The notes: generated by a model from the sequence alone, not told the origin. A DNA stretch of 64,000 bases from Cytobacillus gottheilii (GCF_001636345.1 NZ_KV440945.1:2395631-2459630); one strand, 5' to 3'. Shown: positions 36,753-46,141, numbered from the stretch's first letter. Program-made: numbers and translations.

Positions 36753-38728
36753 CCTTCAACACCCTCCTCTGCAACAGAAATATTTTCATTTTCAAGTATG
36801 CTTCCATCTTCTTCAAGACCAAACGCTACATTGGATTCAATCCATTTTCTGCGCGGCTCTACTTTATCGCCCATAAGGGTAGTAACACGGCGTTCAGCAC
36901 GTGCGGCATCATCAATTTTTACCCGTATCAATGTTCTTGTTTCAGGATCCATCGTTGTCTCCCAAAGCTGATCCGCATTCATTTCACCTAGCCCTTTATA
37001 ACGCTGAATCATATAGCCTTTACCGATCTTTTTGATTGCATCCTGAAGGTCATCGTCACTCCATGAATATTCAATCTGCTCTTTTTTTCCTGATCCTTTG
37101 CTCACCTTATAGAGAGGTGGAAGTGCAATAAATACCTTGCCAGCTTCAATTAGTGGCTTCATATAGCGATAAAAGAAGGTTAAGAGCAGCACTTGAATAT
37201 GTGCTCCATCTGTATCGGCATCTGTCATGATGACAATTTTATCGTAATTGACATCTTCAAGCGTAAAGTCTGCGCCAACTCCGGCCCCAACTGCATGAAT
37301 AATCGTATTGATTTCTTCATTTTTAAAAATATCTGCGAGTTTGGCTTTCTCGGTATTAATAACTTTACCCCGCAGCGGTAGTACTGCCTGGAAACGGCGG
37401 TCCCGTCCTTGTTTAGCAGATCCTCCGGCAGAATCACCCTCAACCAGATATAATTCATTTCTTTGCGGATTGCGCGACTGTGCCGGTGTCAATTTTCCGG
37501 AGAGCACCGCTTCGCCTTTTTTGCGTTTTTTGCCGCTTCTTGCATCTTCGCGAGCTTTACGTGCAGCTTCTCTGGCCTGGTACGCTTTAATAGCCTTTTT
37601 AATCAGCAGTGAGCTTGTTTCCGGGTTTTCTTCCAGGAAATAAGATAAATGCTCTGAAACAACAGAGTCAACGGCAGAGCGGGCTTCACTTGTGCCTAGC
37701 TTGCCTTTTGTCTGGCCTTCAAATTGCAAAAGCTCTTCTGGTACTCTTACAGAGATAATGGCAGTAAAGCCTTCACGTATATCAGCACCGTCCAGGTTTT
37801 TATCTTTTTCTTTAAGCAGGTTCACTTTGCGTGAATATTCATTAATGACTCTTGTCATAGCTGTCTTAGCACCGGCTTCATGTGTACCGCCGTCTTTTGT
37901 GCGGACATTGTTGACAAAAGATAATACATTTTCTGAGTATCCATCATTAAATTGAAAAGCAAAGTCGACTTCAATGCCGCCATTTTGACCTGCAAAGCTG
38001 ACAACCGGATGGAGCACATCTTTTTCTTCATTTAAATATTGAACAAATGCTTCTATGCCGTTTTCATAATGAAAAAGCTCCTGAACAGCATTGCGTTCAT
38101 CGATGATCTCAATTTTCATTCCTCTTAACAAAAACGCTGATTCTCTTAACCGTTCACATAATGTTTCATAGTTGTAAGTGGTTGCAGAGAAGATCGTAGG
38201 ATCTGGTTTAAAATGAATGATTGTGCCGGTTTGATTTGTCTTACCAACCTTTTCAAGCGTTGTAACGGGTTTTCCGCCATTTTCAAACCGCTGCTCATAG
38301 ACAAAACCATCGCGTCGAATTTTAACGACAAGCCATTCTGACAAAGCATTCACAACGGAAGCACCAACTCCGTGCAGTCCGCCGCTCGTTTTGTATCCGC
38401 CCTGACCAAACTTCCCGCCCGCATGAAGCACGGTTAAGATAATCTCTGGTGTAGGCTTTCCCATTTTATGCATTCCAGTAGGCATCCCGCGTCCTTTATC
38501 CTGAACGCTTATGGAGTTATCTTTATGTATCTTGACAATTATATGATCTCCAAAGCCAGCAAGTGCTTCGTCTACTGAGTTATCGACAATTTCATATACT
38601 AAATGATGAAGCCCTCTGTTATCTGTACTGCCGATATACATACCAGGCCGTTTTCTGACAGCCTCCAGTCCCTCCAGCACTTGTATGGCATCATCATTAT
38701 AATCAAAGTTTCCTTGATTCGTTGCCAC
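36749..38728 (-). CDS. parE: DNA topoisomerase IV subunit B
   Basis: ATPase subunit of topoisomerase IV. 659 residues from the GTG at 38728 (GAAAGGGG 7 bases upstream), which gives the family N-terminus ATNQGNFDYNDDAIQVLEGL; the longer frame to 38785 has no site. GHKL ATPase with YEIVDNSVDEALAG, DKGRGMPTG and GLHGVGASVVNALS, the QTK loop EGQTKGKLG, and the TOPRIM domain with LVEGDSAGGSAKQGRD and MTDADTDGAHI. It overlaps parC by 4 bases and is preceded by a LexA box. Confidence 0.97.
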   Translation of the reverse strand: MATNQGNFDYNDDAIQVLEGLEAVRKRPGMYIGSTDNRGLHHLVYEIVDNSVDEALAGFGDHIIVKIHKDNSISVQDKGRGMPTGMHKMGKPTPEIILTVLHAGGKFGQGGYKTSGGLHGVGASVVNALSEWLVVKIRRDGFVYEQRFENGGKPVTTLEKVGKTNQTGTIIHFKPDPTIFSATTYNYETLCERLRESAFLLRGMKIEIIDERNAVQELFHYENGIEAFVQYLNEEKDVLHPVVSFAGQNGGIEVDFAFQFNDGYSENVLSFVNNVRTKDGGTHEAGAKTAMTRVINEYSRKVNLLKEKDKNLDGADIREGFTAIISVRVPEELLQFEGQTKGKLGTSEARSAVDSVVSEHLSYFLEENPETSSLLIKKAIKAYQAREAARKAREDARSGKKRKKGEAVLSGKLTPAQSRNPQRNELYLVEGDSAGGSAKQGRDRRFQAVLPLRGKVINTEKAKLADIFKNEEINTIIHAVGAGVGADFTLEDVNYDKIVIMTDADTDGAHIQVLLLTFFYRYMKPLIEAGKVFIALPPLYKVSKGSGKKEQIEYSWSDDDLQDAIKKIGKGYMIQRYKGLGEMNADQLWETTMDPETRTLIRVKIDDAARAERRVTTLMGDKVEPRRKWIESNVAFGLEEDGSILENENISVAEEGVEG

Positions 38729-38903
38729 AATCATACCCCTTTCATACTTCCAAAAGAAAGATCCTCCCAAGTCAGTTGAATACATTCTGAAAATGTGGAT
38801 TCTTTCTGTACCTGCTCTGTTCTATTTTTTTAGTAGAGCATTCGTATCGTATTCGTTTTTAGAAAAGCATTTTCCTTTAAAATGATTAAATTTTCACGGT
38901 CGA

Positions 38904-38915
38904 GAACAAACGTTC
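38904..38915 (-). promoter_or_regulatory. LexA (SOS) box upstream of parEC
   Basis: GAACAAACGTTC matches the Firmicute LexA core GAAC-N4-GTTC exactly. It lies about 175 bases upstream of the parE start. A likely extended -10, TATGGTAAAAT, lies near 38928-38938 on the minus strand. B. subtilis parEC belongs to the LexA regulon, so SOS control is expected. The rest of 38729-39076 shows no gene. Confidence 0.75.
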
Positions 38916-39076
38916 GCTATCGGTATTTTACCATAATGTCGTGAAACGTCTATGCTTTATTTTATCTATTTATTTCGTTTTGGCAAATGACTTATGCATA
39001 ATTCATAGAAAAAACAAAAAGATCATATAGGTTGCATTGGCAATATAATAGGATTTTCAGCTGTATAGAAAAAAGA

Positions 39077-39105
39077 AAACATGAGACCGAAATAGTCTCA
39101 TGTGT
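39077..39105 (-). terminator. Terminator after yneT
   Basis: ACATGAGAC pairs perfectly with GTCTCATGT, with T-rich sequence following on the minus strand, 15 bases past the stop. Confidence 0.82.
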
Positions 39106-39119
39106 CCTAACATATCACA

Positions 39120-39533
39120 TTATTTTGTCATTGCGTGTTCTACTTTGATGCATCTGTCCATAATCACTGTATAGCCTTTTTCTTTTAGAAAATCATACGC
39201 TTCCTCATTGGCAACGCCAAGCTGTGCCCAAAATACATCAGCATCTATTTGATCAAATTCCTTTGCAATTTCAGGCAGGTATTCAGACCTTCTGAAAATA
39301 TCGACAATATCGACATGCCCTTCAATATCTTTTAAAGACGCTACTGCTTTAACTCCAAGCACTTCATCTGCATTTGGATTAACTGGGATAATTTCATAGC
39401 CAGCATCCTGCATCGCTTTTGAAACCATGTAGGATGTACGGTCTGGATCAGCACTTAGACCTACCACAGCAATTCGTTTTGCGTTCTTTAAAATTTTACC
39501 TATTTCTTCACGGCTTGGAATTTCTATTGTCAT
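39120..39533 (-). CDS. yneT: CoA-binding domain protein YneT
   Basis: 137-residue single-domain protein of the CoA-binding (succinyl-CoA synthetase alpha-like, YccU/YneT) family. Seen: IAVVGLSADPDRTSYMVSK (Rossmann-type CoA loop), YEIIPVNPNADEVLGVKA, VDIVDIFRRSEYLPEIA and FWAQLGVANEEA with MDRCIKVEH at the end. GGGAGG precedes the ATG. It sits upstream of parE as in B. subtilis. Ligand and function are not established for the family. Confidence 0.9.
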   Translation of the reverse strand: MTIEIPSREEIGKILKNAKRIAVVGLSADPDRTSYMVSKAMQDAGYEIIPVNPNADEVLGVKAVASLKDIEGHVDIVDIFRRSEYLPEIAKEFDQIDADVFWAQLGVANEEAYDFLKEKGYTVIMDRCIKVEHAMTK

Positions 39534-39600
39534 TGTAAGGACCTCCCAAATGAATCTTTTTCTTTAACCTTACCCTTATTTATCAATTGAATGCAAGTTC

Positions 39601-41319
39601 TTACTGTTTTTCTTCTGCGTTCTCATTTTCAATAGCTAATGCACTCCAAGCCGTTTCATCTGCAAAGTAGCGGGACCAGCTGGCAACGCCTGCAAGGTCG
39701 TGTTTAACTGCTAAATCTGCCCGTTTTTGTAAGGATAGCGAGTCCTCCAGCCAAATCATAAAGGTAGCTTTCTGTGATTTATCATAGTATTCGGCATAGT
39801 TTTGACCGCTGTTTGGATCATATTCCGGGGTGACATCATGCTCTGCCAACCACTCCTGCACCTGTGCCATAGAAAGCGCCTCAGAAGATACTTCTCCGGC
39901 TTCTGTTTCCTTCCAGAGTCTGGCATATAAAGGGACACCAAGGATTAGCCGCTCGTTTGGAACGATTTCCAATAACTTTTCTAAGTTGCTTTCAACCCAT
40001 GGGAAAGAGGCAACACTGCCAGCTACCGGTGACGTTCCCCAGTGCTCATCATAAGCCATCACGACTAGATAATCGACAATTTCAGCGAGCTTTTCCCGTT
40101 CGTAAAAAGCAGACCAATTTCCGCTTGCGATGAAGGTAATATCCATTGAAACTGTTAATCCCGCTTCATGGAAATAGGGGGTGGCTTCTCGCATAAATTG
40201 AGTTACAAGAGGGCCATCTTCTGGGTTCACATTTTCAATATCAATATTGATGCCATCCAGCTTATAAATTTGACTATAATGCAGAAGCTGGCGTATTATT
40301 TTTTGCCTTGTTTCAAAGGAAGTAAATGCCTGATGCGTTAATTCAGGATCAAAGGCATTAGAAAATAATCCCCATACTTGGTAGTCTTGCTCTTGAGCCC
40401 ACTCAGAGAAAGATACAGATGCCAGATTTTTTATATCTCCATCAGGGGAAGCCAGTTCAAACCAGGTAGGTGAAATGACGTTTACACCCGGCATTGCCGG
40501 CATGTTTTCCGTATCAGGGTTTTTCGTATAAACAGCTTCCCATGTTAAATGAATCGGACCTTCAATCATTGGAACATTATGCTCTACAGGCTCTTCAGCA
40601 ATAACTACCTCTTCGGTTTCCTCTCTTGTAACAAGTGATTTCTCTATATAACCCGCTTGCCCATTCGTTTTTCTCACAAAATAGTATTCTTCCTGGTCAT
40701 TTTCGATGTATATTTGTTCATCTGCTGCCACTTCTGCAACATAAGGTGATTGCATGGAGGCATCCGTTCGGAGACGCATTTTTTCTTCATGTCCCTCGGT
40801 TATCGTGCCATGTGTGAGAGAATCTCCGTTTTGCTGAATCCAGATAGCGCCGGATTCCGGCAATAGCTCATATTGAAAAGAATACAGGGAAAGCAGCGGG
40901 TCAACCGCAATATACATTTCACCGTTCTCTGTTGTGAATGGCGTAAACTGGAGCTCCACTGGATCTTCATTTACATAATACGTTAATGATTCTGAAGGCA
41001 TCTGCACAACTTTACTCTCCGTCGTAATGATAATGGAATTGGATCCCTCATCATAAATCAGACTATCGTCAATATGCTCTTGCAGAAAGCTGAATGATAA
41101 ATAGACACTCTCACCATCTATAACGGCATTACCCGCCTGATTGCCTTGAAAAATGACAGGATGTTCGCCGCTGAAATAGTTTGCCTTTTCCTTTGAGGCA
41201 AAAGGATATAATAATAGAATGATGCTCGAAGTGACTAATAGGATTGCTAAAAGAAGTCCTGTAATGATCCACTTTCTTGCAGGAGTTCGTTTTGTTTTTG
41301 AAAATTCTATTTGGCTCAT
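39601..41319 (-). CDS. Membrane-anchored GH18 glycoside hydrolase with SH3 domain
   Basis: Probable cell-wall or spore-peptidoglycan hydrolase. 572 residues from the ATG at 41319 (GGGGAGG 9 bases upstream; the GTG at 41337 overlaps that site). An N-terminal transmembrane anchor (about 17-40), a copper-amine-oxidase-like stalk (about 55-150, ESVYLSFSFLQEHI and GEMYIAVDPLL), an SH3b domain (about 170-215, RLRTDASMQSPYVAEV) and a GH18 barrel with the catalytic motif DGINIDIE, general acid near E362, plus MAYDEHWGTSP. Similar architectures include B. subtilis YdhD-like spore hydrolases. It may be cotranscribed with the PLD gene before it. Confidence 0.88.
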   Translation of the reverse strand: MSQIEFSKTKRTPARKWIITGLLLAILLVTSSIILLLYPFASKEKANYFSGEHPVIFQGNQAGNAVIDGESVYLSFSFLQEHIDDSLIYDEGSNSIIITTESKVVQMPSESLTYYVNEDPVELQFTPFTTENGEMYIAVDPLLSLYSFQYELLPESGAIWIQQNGDSLTHGTITEGHEEKMRLRTDASMQSPYVAEVAADEQIYIENDQEEYYFVRKTNGQAGYIEKSLVTREETEEVVIAEEPVEHNVPMIEGPIHLTWEAVYTKNPDTENMPAMPGVNVISPTWFELASPDGDIKNLASVSFSEWAQEQDYQVWGLFSNAFDPELTHQAFTSFETRQKIIRQLLHYSQIYKLDGINIDIENVNPEDGPLVTQFMREATPYFHEAGLTVSMDITFIASGNWSAFYEREKLAEIVDYLVVMAYDEHWGTSPVAGSVASFPWVESNLEKLLEIVPNERLILGVPLYARLWKETEAGEVSSEALSMAQVQEWLAEHDVTPEYDPNSGQNYAEYYDKSQKATFMIWLEDSLSLQKRADLAVKHDLAGVASWSRYFADETAWSALAIENENAEEKQ

Positions 41320-41363
41320 ATGTATATTCCTCCCCACTCCCTATCGTACATAATCATTACCAG

Positions 41364-41401
41364 AAGGGGAAGGGATTTTCTTATCCAAATCCTTCCCCCT
41401 T
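41364..41401 (-). terminator. Hairpin between PLD-family and GH18 genes
   Basis: AAGGGGGAAGGATTT pairs with AATCCCTTCCCCTT on the minus strand with small irregularities. There is only a weak T-run, so it may be a partial terminator. Confidence 0.5.
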
Positions 41402-41439
41402 ATAAGTAACGAACAAACATGCCGAAAAGTTTCGCCTGC

Positions 41440-42879
41440 TTAATAGGTTGTGAAGCGGAAAATCTTTTGTATGCGATAAAGAATATACCTGAAAACAGGA
41501 AGATCTTCTTTTTCTTCATATGACAGTGTATACTGACCAGATTCATTGTTCCATAACCTGGTAAAATACTGTTCAACATCTTTCATGATCTTTTCCTCTG
41601 AAGGAGCCTTTATTTTTAAATTGGTTTCGAGGTTGTAATCATCTAAGTTTCTTGAGGTGAAGTTGGCTGAACCGGCAATAAGCGTACTTACCTTCTGTCC
41701 TTTAACAAGCAGCATTTTAGAATGATATTGCTCTTCGCCTGTGTTATACCAGCGTATTTCAATCTGTTCATTGCCAAGTTTTTGCAGTTCTGCAGCAACA
41801 GGTATATTAGGCAGGCCAGCTTTCTCTGATCCAAATGCGTTTTCATTAGGATCCAATATCATTTTAATAAAGACGCCGCGGTCTGCAGCAGCAATTAATT
41901 CGTCAATGACGCTGCGGTCAGCTAAATAAAACATTCCGATCCATATGGTCTCTCCTGCTTTTGAATCCCGTATACTCTTTAAAAGATGCTCGTAGATTTT
42001 CCCTTCCGTTAGCAGCTGAACTTCTGAAGCTGATTGCGCTGATTCAGCAGAACTGTAGTTAATGTCTTTTAATTTAACTTTGTATCCGCTGTAATCAATC
42101 ACTGCCTGTTCAGATGCTATTACCTCCTCAATGATTTCTCCTTTTACTTCTACGGCTATATTTGAGTGTAATGCACTGGCATTATGGGCGTTAGCAGAAG
42201 TAATAATGGCCGTTTTTTCTGTAGCAAGGACCTTACGATGATTCGCCTTAATGTTTAATAGACTAAAATAAGAGCGTAAGGTAACATCTGGAGCCGAATT
42301 AGCAAGCGGATTAGGAAGGACACCGCTTTCTGGATCATTTCCCAGCCAGCGCAGCGTACTTCGCCAAATCGAGGAATATAATGGGTTTGGATCTCTTAGT
42401 TCGGTTAAATTCGTCATAATGACTTGAATGCCGTTTTGATCTAATTCTGTGAATTCAGGAACACTATGAGAATTGTATGTTGTATTAACTTCATCAGTAA
42501 TCAGAACGATTTGTATTTCAGGATTTCTTTTCTTTGCGGTAATTAATGCATTAGTCAGTTTCCCGCTAATATCAGGGAATGACTGGCCATGATCATGAAA
42601 GCTATTATATAAAAACATATCAAGAACTATGAGTTCTTCCGCCTCCAAGATAGCTTCTTCCAGGCGGTTCATTATATGTAATTCGTGCTGTGTTTCTCCT
42701 CCTTTGGTTTGATATGTCAAGTCATAAATAAAATCAGCATCATCTACCTGAGATAACTCTCCTTCGTAGGAAATTCCCGGCGGCAGCGGTTTCGTATTAT
42801 GTACATATATAATCCCTGCCAAAAAAATTGTAATGAGAGCAAGCGTTAGCCAAAATTTTACATTTTTCAGCAGCTTCAT
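41440..42879 (-). CDS. Phospholipase D / cardiolipin synthase-like protein
   Basis: Membrane enzyme of the PLD superfamily, probably phosphatidyl transfer or phosphodiesterase activity. 479 residues from the ATG at 42879 (GGAGGAAAT upstream). One N-terminal transmembrane segment (about 7-24). Two HKD motifs: NHRKVLATEKTAIITSAN and YHSKMLLVKGQKVSTLIAGS with SANFTSRNLDDYN. Spacing between them fits a two-domain PLD. It lacks the second N-terminal helix of typical cardiolipin synthases, so the exact activity is uncertain. Confidence 0.85.
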   Translation of the reverse strand: MKLLKNVKFWLTLALITIFLAGIIYVHNTKPLPPGISYEGELSQVDDADFIYDLTYQTKGGETQHELHIMNRLEEAILEAEELIVLDMFLYNSFHDHGQSFPDISGKLTNALITAKKRNPEIQIVLITDEVNTTYNSHSVPEFTELDQNGIQVIMTNLTELRDPNPLYSSIWRSTLRWLGNDPESGVLPNPLANSAPDVTLRSYFSLLNIKANHRKVLATEKTAIITSANAHNASALHSNIAVEVKGEIIEEVIASEQAVIDYSGYKVKLKDINYSSAESAQSASEVQLLTEGKIYEHLLKSIRDSKAGETIWIGMFYLADRSVIDELIAAADRGVFIKMILDPNENAFGSEKAGLPNIPVAAELQKLGNEQIEIRWYNTGEEQYHSKMLLVKGQKVSTLIAGSANFTSRNLDDYNLETNLKIKAPSEEKIMKDVEQYFTRLWNNESGQYTLSYEEKEDLPVFRYILYRIQKIFRFTTY

Positions 42880-42902
42880 TTGATTTCCTCCAACATATAC
42901 AC

Positions 42903-42936
42903 AAAACATGCAGGAGAAGATTCCCCTGCATGTTTT
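42903..42936. terminator. Terminator after the DUF3243 gene
   Basis: AAAACATGCAGG pairs perfectly with CCTGCATGTTTT. It lies between the DUF3243 stop and the PLD gene. Confidence 0.82.
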
Positions 42937-42979
42937 AATCTATTTCATGAGTTACAAGTAAAAAGTGCTTACTTGTTTC

Positions 42980-43303
42980 TTACTTTACTAGCTTAACCAA
43001 CATATGAGAGAGCATGTGTTTTTCTTCTTCTGTTCCAGTTTTCCATAATTCCTGCAATAATTTTTCTTCTCGATTGCGAGGACTCTCATTTTTAGCCAGA
43101 TACTCAGCTGCAACTTTTGCAGCATTAGCAAGCTGTTCTTCATTCAGTCCAAGTTTTTCGCCTTTTGCTACTTTTTTGCCTAAATAGCTCTTAAATTCTT
43201 CAAAGTTTTCAAGAATCTCAGCTGTTTGTTCGGATGAAAGATCTTGCAGTTTTTCATTGACTTTGTCTGCTTGTCCATTTGTAGTATTGTAATCATGGTT
43301 CAT
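42980..43303 (-). CDS. DUF3243 family protein
   Basis: 107 residues, cytoplasmic, helical. The core FEEFKSYLGKKVAKGEKLGL, then AAKVAAEYLAKNESPRNREE and a C-terminal EEEKHMLSHMLVKLVK follow DUF3243 (YmfJ-like) proteins. An unusual polar N-terminal extension of about 30 residues (GQADKVNEKLQDLSSEQT) precedes it. GGAGGG is placed before the ATG. Function unknown; it has its own terminator. Confidence 0.8.
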   Translation of the reverse strand: MNHDYNTTNGQADKVNEKLQDLSSEQTAEILENFEEFKSYLGKKVAKGEKLGLNEEQLANAAKVAAEYLAKNESPRNREEKLLQELWKTGTEEEKHMLSHMLVKLVK

Positions 43304-43589
43304 TTTAAAGCCCTCCTTGTTGTTTATCGTGACAATGGTTGTATACCCCTTTTACTTTTGTTCAAACTTACAGCAGGATGACTCATAAATAGTCATAGAT
43401 AGCAATATAAATCAAACGTACAAGCAAGAAGCAGTCTTTATTATTAATACTGCATAAAAATGTGTAATAATGAATCACTTTAAAGATTAGTAAAAAAATA
43501 ATGGATATCATGAAAATAACCGTTAGGATGTTTGCTGCTAGACATGGTACAATAAAAGAACTGCAGATCAAGTGAGAAGGAGAGTTATC

Positions 43590-44174
43590 ATGGCAGTTAG
43601 TGCAATTATTATTATTTTGGCGTATTTAATCGGTTCAATTCCATCTGGTTTAATCGTCGGCAAAACCTTTTATGGAATTGATATTCGTGAACATGGAAGC
43701 GGCAATTTAGGCGGAACGAATACCTTTCGAACATTAGGAGTAAAAGCAGGGCTGACTGTAACACTTGCTGATATTTTAAAAGGGACACTTGCTGCATTAC
43801 TGCCTTTTATAATTGGATCTGATTTACATCCCCTTATAGCTGGTGTAGTTGCGGTTGTCGGCCATATGTTTCCGATTTTTGCAGGTTTTAAAGGTGGAAA
43901 AGCGGTTGCTACCTCTGGAGGCGTTTTATTGGCATATGTGTGGCCAATGTTTCTAGTCATTCTGCTTGTTTTCTTTATTAGCCTTTACATAACAAAATAC
44001 GTTTCATTGTCTTCCATGCTTGCTGCTGTTGCAGCCTTAATTTACGCGATTGTATCGGGGGATCTCCCGTTAATCATCGTAGTTGCCATATTAGCACTTT
44101 TTGTAGTCTATAGACACCGTGCGAATATTAAGCGAATTAAGGATAAAACAGAACCAAAAGTTAAATGGATTTAG
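43590..44174 (+). CDS. plsY: Glycerol-3-phosphate acyltransferase PlsY
   Basis: Membrane acyltransferase that moves the acyl group of acyl-phosphate to glycerol-3-phosphate, the first step of phospholipid synthesis. 194 residues from the ATG at 43590 (GAAGGAGAG upstream; the GTG at 43572 lies before the site). Five or more helices with the three PlsY motifs: [26 protein letters not shown] and [10 protein letters not shown]. It is transcribed away from the yneT/parEC block, as in B. subtilis. Confidence 0.96.
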   Translation: MAVSAIIIILAYLIGSIPSGLIVGKTFYGIDIREHGSGNLGGTNTFRTLGVKAGLTVTLADILKGTLAALLPFIIGSDLHPLIAGVVAVVGHMFPIFAGFKGGKAVATSGGVLLAYVWPMFLVILLVFFISLYITKYVSLSSMLAAVAALIYAIVSGDLPLIIVVAILALFVVYRHRANIKRIKDKTEPKVKWI

Positions 44175-44197
44175 CAATGTAAAATAAATCTATGAAA

Positions 44198-44225
44198 AGC
44201 TCAGCAATGGTTGCTGAGTTTTTTT
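44198..44225 (+). terminator. Terminator after plsY
   Basis: CTCAGCAA pairs with TTGCTGAG over a 3-base loop, followed by seven T. Confidence 0.82.
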
Positions 44226-44419
44226 GATGCTAAAATTGTTCTTTATAGTAGAATGAAATATTCTTTATTGATAACATATGTTTAAATTGATATATTATAG
44301 TCAAAAAGATGCATATCATCCTTCAATTCATTTTTTTTCAACAATACATAACATATTCCGATCAAGTTTTTCATAGATTCTAGTAAGTTTGCAAAATAAG
44401 TGTGTTAGGATGGTTTGTT

Positions 44420-45361
44420 ATGATGGATAAAATGTATAAACAGCTCCCTTTTCCCTATTTTAAAATTGACGAGAGATTTATGATCATTTCTTCTTCCTTG
44501 TCATATGAAAATATTTCTTTTTACGACTTACTCGTCCCCCATTTAAAATACACCTTTAGTCAGCTGATCGGCGAGAGAGAAAAAATAACATTGGATTTAG
44601 ATCTCAACAATCAGATTCGTTCCTACATTGTTTACATTGTACGGACAGAACAAAAACAGCTCCATTTATTTTGTTTTCCTAACGAGCACCAGGATGTACA
44701 GATAAATAAAATTGCAGCATCTATGGCTCATGAGATAAGAAATCCTCTGACTGCAGTAAAGGGCTTTCTGCAGCTCGTCCGTCCGCAATTAATTGAATCT
44801 GGGAAAGAAACATATGCAGATGTGGCGATTAGAGAAATCAATCGGGCAAATGATCTCATTTCTGAATTTCTGCATACCGGTAAGCCCGTTGCCCGCGAGA
44901 AAAAAGCAGTTGTTTTAAATGAGATCGCAGAGGAAATTTATCTCCTGTTTGAAAACAAAGCTCAACTTCAGAATGTAAGCACGCAGCTGGCTACCATTGG
45001 TGAAGAAGTAGCTGTGTATGGCAATGAACAGCAGCTCAAACAGGTTTTGCTTAATATATGCAATAATGCCCTGGAAGCCATGGATAAAAAGAAAGGACTT
45101 ATTTCAATTTCGATTGGAGCAGATGAAAGAAACGCTAGAATGGTTATAAAGGATAATGGGGCAGGAATGTCTGCAGAAACGGTAAAAATGCTGTTCTCTT
45201 TATACTATTCAACAAAAACTACTGGTACGGGACTGGGACTGTCAATATCGAAAGAAATCATCGAACGTCATAATGGCCATCTAACATTCAATTCTATAGA
45301 AGGAGAAGGGACAGCGGTCACTATTGAACTTCCACTGCTGAATAAGATTTCAGCAAATTGA
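44420..45361 (+). CDS. Soluble sensor histidine kinase, sporulation-kinase-like
   Basis: 313 residues from the ATG at 44420 (TTAGGATGG upstream). No transmembrane segment. A divergent N-terminal sensor region (about 1-95, PAS-like size) is followed by HisKA with H box AASMAHEIRNPLTAVKGFLQ and an ATPase domain: NICNNALEAM, IKDNGAGM, and GTGLGLSI. The H box and overall C-terminal half look like B. subtilis KinA/KinE-type kinases that feed the Spo0 phosphorelay. No response regulator is adjacent, consistent with an orphan phosphorelay kinase. Role inferred. Confidence 0.85.
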   Translation: MMDKMYKQLPFPYFKIDERFMIISSSLSYENISFYDLLVPHLKYTFSQLIGEREKITLDLDLNNQIRSYIVYIVRTEQKQLHLFCFPNEHQDVQINKIAASMAHEIRNPLTAVKGFLQLVRPQLIESGKETYADVAIREINRANDLISEFLHTGKPVAREKKAVVLNEIAEEIYLLFENKAQLQNVSTQLATIGEEVAVYGNEQQLKQVLLNICNNALEAMDKKKGLISISIGADERNARMVIKDNGAGMSAETVKMLFSLYYSTKTTGTGLGLSISKEIIERHNGHLTFNSIEGEGTAVTIELPLLNKISAN

Positions 45362-45432
45362 CACATCTGCAAGGTCCATAAGTGTTAATATTACTTATAA
45401 TAATAAGTAAAAAAGAACGAGTTGGTGATTTG

Positions 45433-45624
45433 ATGATGAAATTCGAAAAGGAAACCGTAAATAATTACCTCTTTTCAGCTGCAGTTGATGAACGATCGCC
45501 ACGGGAAGAATTTATGGTGGATATTGCGCAATATTCTAAAGACTTAAATTCAGCTACCCACGCCTATAGGGTCAATAGCTTTGATGATCTTATATACTTT
45601 TTTGAAAACGTAGACCTTTCTTAA
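45433..45624 (+). CDS. Small acidic protein, unknown
   Basis: 63 residues from the ATG at 45433: FEKETVNNYLFSAAVDERSP, then AYRVNSFDDLIYFFENVDLS. It is soluble, acidic and possibly helical. The upstream GTTGGTGAT is only a weak ribosome site and the longer frame to 45382 adds an implausible hydrophobic start. It follows the kinase by about 70 bases on the same strand and might be cotranscribed with it. I do not recognise the family. Confidence 0.5.
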   Translation: MMKFEKETVNNYLFSAAVDERSPREEFMVDIAQYSKDLNSATHAYRVNSFDDLIYFFENVDLS

Positions 45625-45690
45625 GTGTAATTGATTAGAACATCAAAATCAGATTGAGATACTCTTTTATATAATTTTTTACTCGTAAAT

Positions 45691-45728
45691 AAAGCCAAGA
45701 ATGCTGAGAGAACAGCATCCTTGGCTTT
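45691..45728. terminator. Convergent terminator
   Basis: AAAGCCAAGAATGCTG (45691-45706) pairs with CAGCATCCTTGGCTTT (45713-45728), one mismatch. It serves the rightward small gene and the leftward HesB-like selenoprotein gene. Confidence 0.85.
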
Positions 45729-45742
45729 TCGCAGTTGGAACA

Positions 45743-46036
45743 TTATACATGAAGAATTTTAAAAGACTTTCTTCCTAAAGGGTCTGTTACATAGTCAAGC
45801 TTTGTTTGCTGAAAATACACAGCATCATCTTCATGAATTAATAAGGTAATCCCTTCTGCTGCAATACTAATATCTTTCGATAAAGGCTGCTCCTCCAGAG
45901 ACAGCTTAAGCTCAGGTCCCCCTCAGCCAATGCCCATTGAGAGACGGACATAAAGTTTGTCAGAAGGATCTTTTTCCATCTCATCTGCAATAATACTTTG
46001 AAGTATTGTGCTAGCAGGTTCTGTTAGCTTGATCAT
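45743..46036 (-). CDS. HesB/IscA-like selenoprotein, in-frame UGA at codon 38
   Basis: Reading through one TGA (45923-45925) gives a 97-residue HesB/IscA-fold protein: KLTEPASTILQSIIADEM, then KLYVRLSMGIG, selenocysteine 38, GGPELKLSLEEQPLSKDI, and VTDPLGRKSFKILHV, ending at a normal TAA. GIG-C-GGP is the position of the conserved Cys of this family, and Sec-containing HesB-like proteins are a known selenoprotein family. A strong AAAGGAGG precedes the ATG at 46036 and the frame is open on both sides of the TGA, so this is not a decayed gene. selA is in the window. Likely role: redox or iron-sulfur/metal binding. A candidate SECIS hairpin follows the UGA. Confidence 0.82.
45886..45905 (-). promoter_or_regulatory. 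Candidate SECIS hairpin of the HesB-like gene
   Basis: In the mRNA, GCUGUCU pairs with GGAGCAGC (one bulged G) around loop CUGGA. The loop begins 24 nt after the UGA, within the range accepted for bacterial SECIS elements, and contains G residues. An alternative stem GGGGAC/GUCUCU nearer the UGA is also possible. Fold by eye; moderate support. Confidence 0.4.
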
Positions 46037-46141
46037 GATTTTTCCTCCTTTTTATAGTTATTTATAACTAATTTTTAAAGCAGAACTAGCGAAAATATAT
46101 TATAGTAAGAGTAAAAAGTCATACTTATTTAGGAGTATACG

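Noticed and set aside
45923-45925. Explaining the HesB-like TGA as a pseudogene stop
   Set aside because: The downstream 59 codons are fully conserved in pattern, the ribosome site is strong, the codon falls on the family Cys, and selA plus a second UGA-for-Cys gene are present.
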